This document shows, one piece after another, positions 62,406-64,000 of a stretch of 64,000 bases of DNA. Position 1 is the stretch's first letter, and every line of letters starts with the position of its first letter. Made by a program: the position numbers and the translations under genes. Source of the stretch: Haladaptatus pallidirubidus (lineage in GTDB: Archaea; Halobacteriota; Halobacteria; Halobacteriales; Haladaptataceae); assembly GCF_020700235.1 (NCBI RefSeq), contig NZ_CP085301.1:1-64000 (forward strand). The letters run 5' to 3'. A model generated the notes under the pieces. It was not told where the DNA came from and ran no database searches. It worked only from the letters and a program-made list of their open reading frames with translations.

Positions 62406-63196
62406 TATTCGAGCGTTTCGTCAGCGGTCGCGTCCTCGAAGATGACCTTTTCGAGCGCGTCGAGGATGGCCTCGGGGTCGTCGCGCTGCCAGACGTTGCG
62501 ACCGACTGCGAGTCCCGCACCGCCCGCGTCCATCACGGCTTCGACGCTGGAGAGGAAGTCGTAGTCGCTGGTTTTCGAGCCACCGCTCATGACGACCGGC
62601 ATGTCGGCGGCGGATTTAACGGCCCACTCCATGGATTCGCGGGAGCCGGGGTATTTGACCTTCGCCATGTCTGCGCCGATTTCGAGCGCGATTCGGGTCG
62701 CGTAGGCGATGGTACTTTCCTTAGTATCGTTTTTGAGCCCCTGTCCGCGGGGGTACGACCACATGACGACGGGCATATCGTATTCGCGGTGTGCCCGTTC
62801 TTGCACGTCGCGGAAGTCCTCGTACATCTTCGTCTCGTGGTTCGAACCGGAGTAGACGGTGTACCCGACCGCGTCCGCGCCGAGTTCGGCGGCGTAATCG
62901 ACCGTCCAGTTTTTCGGCGAGTACGGTTCGCCCATCCAGAGGTTGCTCGTGCCGTTGAGTTTGGCGAGCAGGTTCACGTCGTCGTCGTAGGAGGGGTAGT
63001 ACGTCTCCGCGACACCTTTCTGCACTGCGAGGCATGTCACTGCGTCGTGGGTCGCGGTTTCGAAGATTTTCTCGGGGTTGAGCGTGTCCGGAACGGAGCT
63101 GAAGTCGGCCGAAGGGCCGTGCTCCAGACCGTGGTCCATCGCCAGAATAAGTGCTTTGCCGTCTCGCGTGACTTGCGAGTCAGTCAGCGGAATCAT
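62405..63196 (-). CDS. fba: Class I (DhnA-type) fructose-bisphosphate aldolase
   Basis: A 263-residue Schiff-base aldolase of the archaeal DhnA type. ALILAMDHGLEHGP starts the barrel; the Schiff-base lysine lies in DMAKVKYPG (Lys179/Lys181); SGGSKTSD and AGLAVGRNVWQRDDP are the phosphate-binding ends. Followed directly by fbp, forming the gluconeogenic pair. A 2-amino-3,7-dideoxy-heptulosonate-synthase-like activity is an alternative in this family. Confidence 0.92.
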   Translation of the reverse strand: MIPLTDSQVTRDGKALILAMDHGLEHGPSADFSSVPDTLNPEKIFETATHDAVTCLAVQKGVAETYYPSYDDDVNLLAKLNGTSNLWMGEPYSPKNWTVDYAAELGADAVGYTVYSGSNHETKMYEDFRDVQERAHREYDMPVVMWSYPRGQGLKNDTKESTIAYATRIALEIGADMAKVKYPGSRESMEWAVKSAADMPVVMSGGSKTSDYDFLSSVEAVMDAGGAGLAVGRNVWQRDDPEAILDALEKVIFEDATADETLE

Positions 63197-63316
63197 CGTT
63201 CCGAACTGAGCCGACGAAATATATGAGTCTACTGGTAGCGTCCGAGCTGAAAACCCCCGTTTTCGTAGCCCTCGATATGTTTACAGTCCATTCTAGGAAC
63301 TACAATTGTAGTAAAC

Positions 63317-63922
63317 TTACAGCAAGTCGCGGGCGGCGTTCCGCCAGTTTGCGACTCGCTCACAGTCGAAGGATAGCGAGTCGGCCACTCGTTCGGGGTC
63401 GGCGATGGCCATACTACGAACCGACGTGATGCCCGCTTCCGCGAGTTCGTTCGCCAGTCGGTCATCTATTCCCGGCACGTCGGTCACCGGGTCGGGACTG
63501 CTCCGGTCGCGCCACGCCGCTTCCTCCGCCTCGGCGTCGCCGCTCCCGTCGGTCGTGGCGGTTTCGGGCGATTGCTGTTCCCAATCGCCGGAACTGGCGG
63601 CAATCCACGCTCGTTCGTCGTCCTTCAGGCCGCGAATTTTGTTCGATCTCCCCGTGAGGTCACTGCCGGATTCGAACGACCACGAGAGGGAATGTTCCTT
63701 GCGCAGACGACCAGCGACCCCCGGATTGATGCCCGCTTCGCGTAACATCTCGTAAGAAACGGTTCGGTTCTGAATATCCTTCGCGTCAAATTCGGCGCTC
63801 TCGATGACCTCTGCCGTCGCTGGCCCGACGAAATGTACGTTCGTCGGACGGACGGCCTCGGTCTCTCTCCCAGTAATATCGTTTTCGGTCACAACCCTCA
63901 CCGATTCGTTTTGGCCTCCCAC
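63317..63922 (-). CDS. Two-module helix-hairpin-helix-type protein (DUF7409-like)
   Basis: A 201-residue protein. Residues 25-100 include VHFVGPATAEVIESAEFDAKDIQ and a second helical unit (YEMLREAGINPGVAGRLRKEHSLSW); after a variable acidic linker the end is a helix-hairpin-helix (VTDVPGIDDRLANELAEAGITSVRSM). Likely DNA-associated; possibly a partner in repair or replication. Family recalled as DUF7409. Confidence 0.72.
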   Translation of the reverse strand: MGGQNESVRVVTENDITGRETEAVRPTNVHFVGPATAEVIESAEFDAKDIQNRTVSYEMLREAGINPGVAGRLRKEHSLSWSFESGSDLTGRSNKIRGLKDDERAWIAASSGDWEQQSPETATTDGSGDAEAEEAAWRDRSSPDPVTDVPGIDDRLANELAEAGITSVRSMAIADPERVADSLSFDCERVANWRNAARDLL

Positions 63923-64000
63923 TCACTCACCTTGAATGTTTCGCCACTAGACTTGTCTGTTTTATTTCTACCTACGAATATCGATATTTCCGACATAGTT

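Overview
The window is chromosomal DNA from a halophilic archaeon (class Halobacteria). The evidence is the acidic proteome, archaeal-type ribosomal proteins (S17e, S15, S3Ae), archaeal RNase P subunit 4, KEOPS Pcc1, an RPA operon of the haloarchaeal type, halocyanin, twin-arginine motifs, TATA-like promoters close to start codons and many haloarchaea-only small protein families. Several proteins resemble Haladaptatus-type sequences, but I cannot fix the genus.

Layout. 0-4.8 kb: a CDC48-type AAA ATPase, a frameshifted Tat-substrate gene, an Lrp/AsnC effector-domain protein without a normal start codon, and pyroglutamyl peptidase. 4.8-11.6 kb: a DNA-repair block on the minus strand (rpa1-rpap1-phosphoesterase, then an Lhr-type helicase). 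11.7-18.9 kb: housekeeping genes (arylsulfotransferase-like protein, riboflavin-pathway reductase, aspartate-semialdehyde dehydrogenase, S17e, acylphosphatase, OGG, M19 dipeptidase, DUF555, a ribbon-helix-helix regulator). 18.9-22.5 kb: an accessory module with a caspase-like CHAT protein, a 44-residue membrane peptide and a degenerate metallo-beta-lactamase-like protein. 22.7-28.2 kb: small conserved haloarchaeal genes, a FilR1-type regulator, a ferritin-like protein, phosphatidylserine decarboxylase and RNase P component 4. 28.3-34.2 kb: two glycosyltransferases, an HD hydrolase, TatA, tRNA-Arg, DsrE, a gutted ion channel and microproteins. 34.3-44.5 kb: a type IV pilus-like locus (PilB ATPase, PilC platform, four pilin-like proteins in one operon, and a large convergent pilin-like protein). 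45-48.7 kb: a wHTH protein, tRNA-Ala, then rps15-recJ-like-pcc1-rps3ae. 48.7-58.2 kb: halocyanin, two glutamate dehydrogenases flanking a CitE-like CoA lyase, a beta-propeller protein, a MaoC protein and an acyl-CoA carboxylase subunit. 58.3-64 kb: a frameshifted regulator facing a secreted Gln/Ala-repeat protein, then the gluconeogenic fba-fbp pair and a helix-hairpin-helix protein.

How the parts work together. The RPA operon and Lhr form a single-strand-DNA handling and repair neighbourhood. The pilus operon is self-contained, with motor, platform and pilin-like subunits. Central carbon and nitrogen genes (two GDHs, CoA lyase, hydratase, carboxyltransferase, aldolase, bisphosphatase) cluster in the right third. 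The most unusual items are the CHAT/DUF7503-like module, the 17-18-unit repeat protein with its palindrome-rich control region, a dinucleotide-repeat frameshift in the neighbouring regulator, an ion channel that has lost its pore in frame, and a set of triloop hairpins found in the long non-coding gaps.
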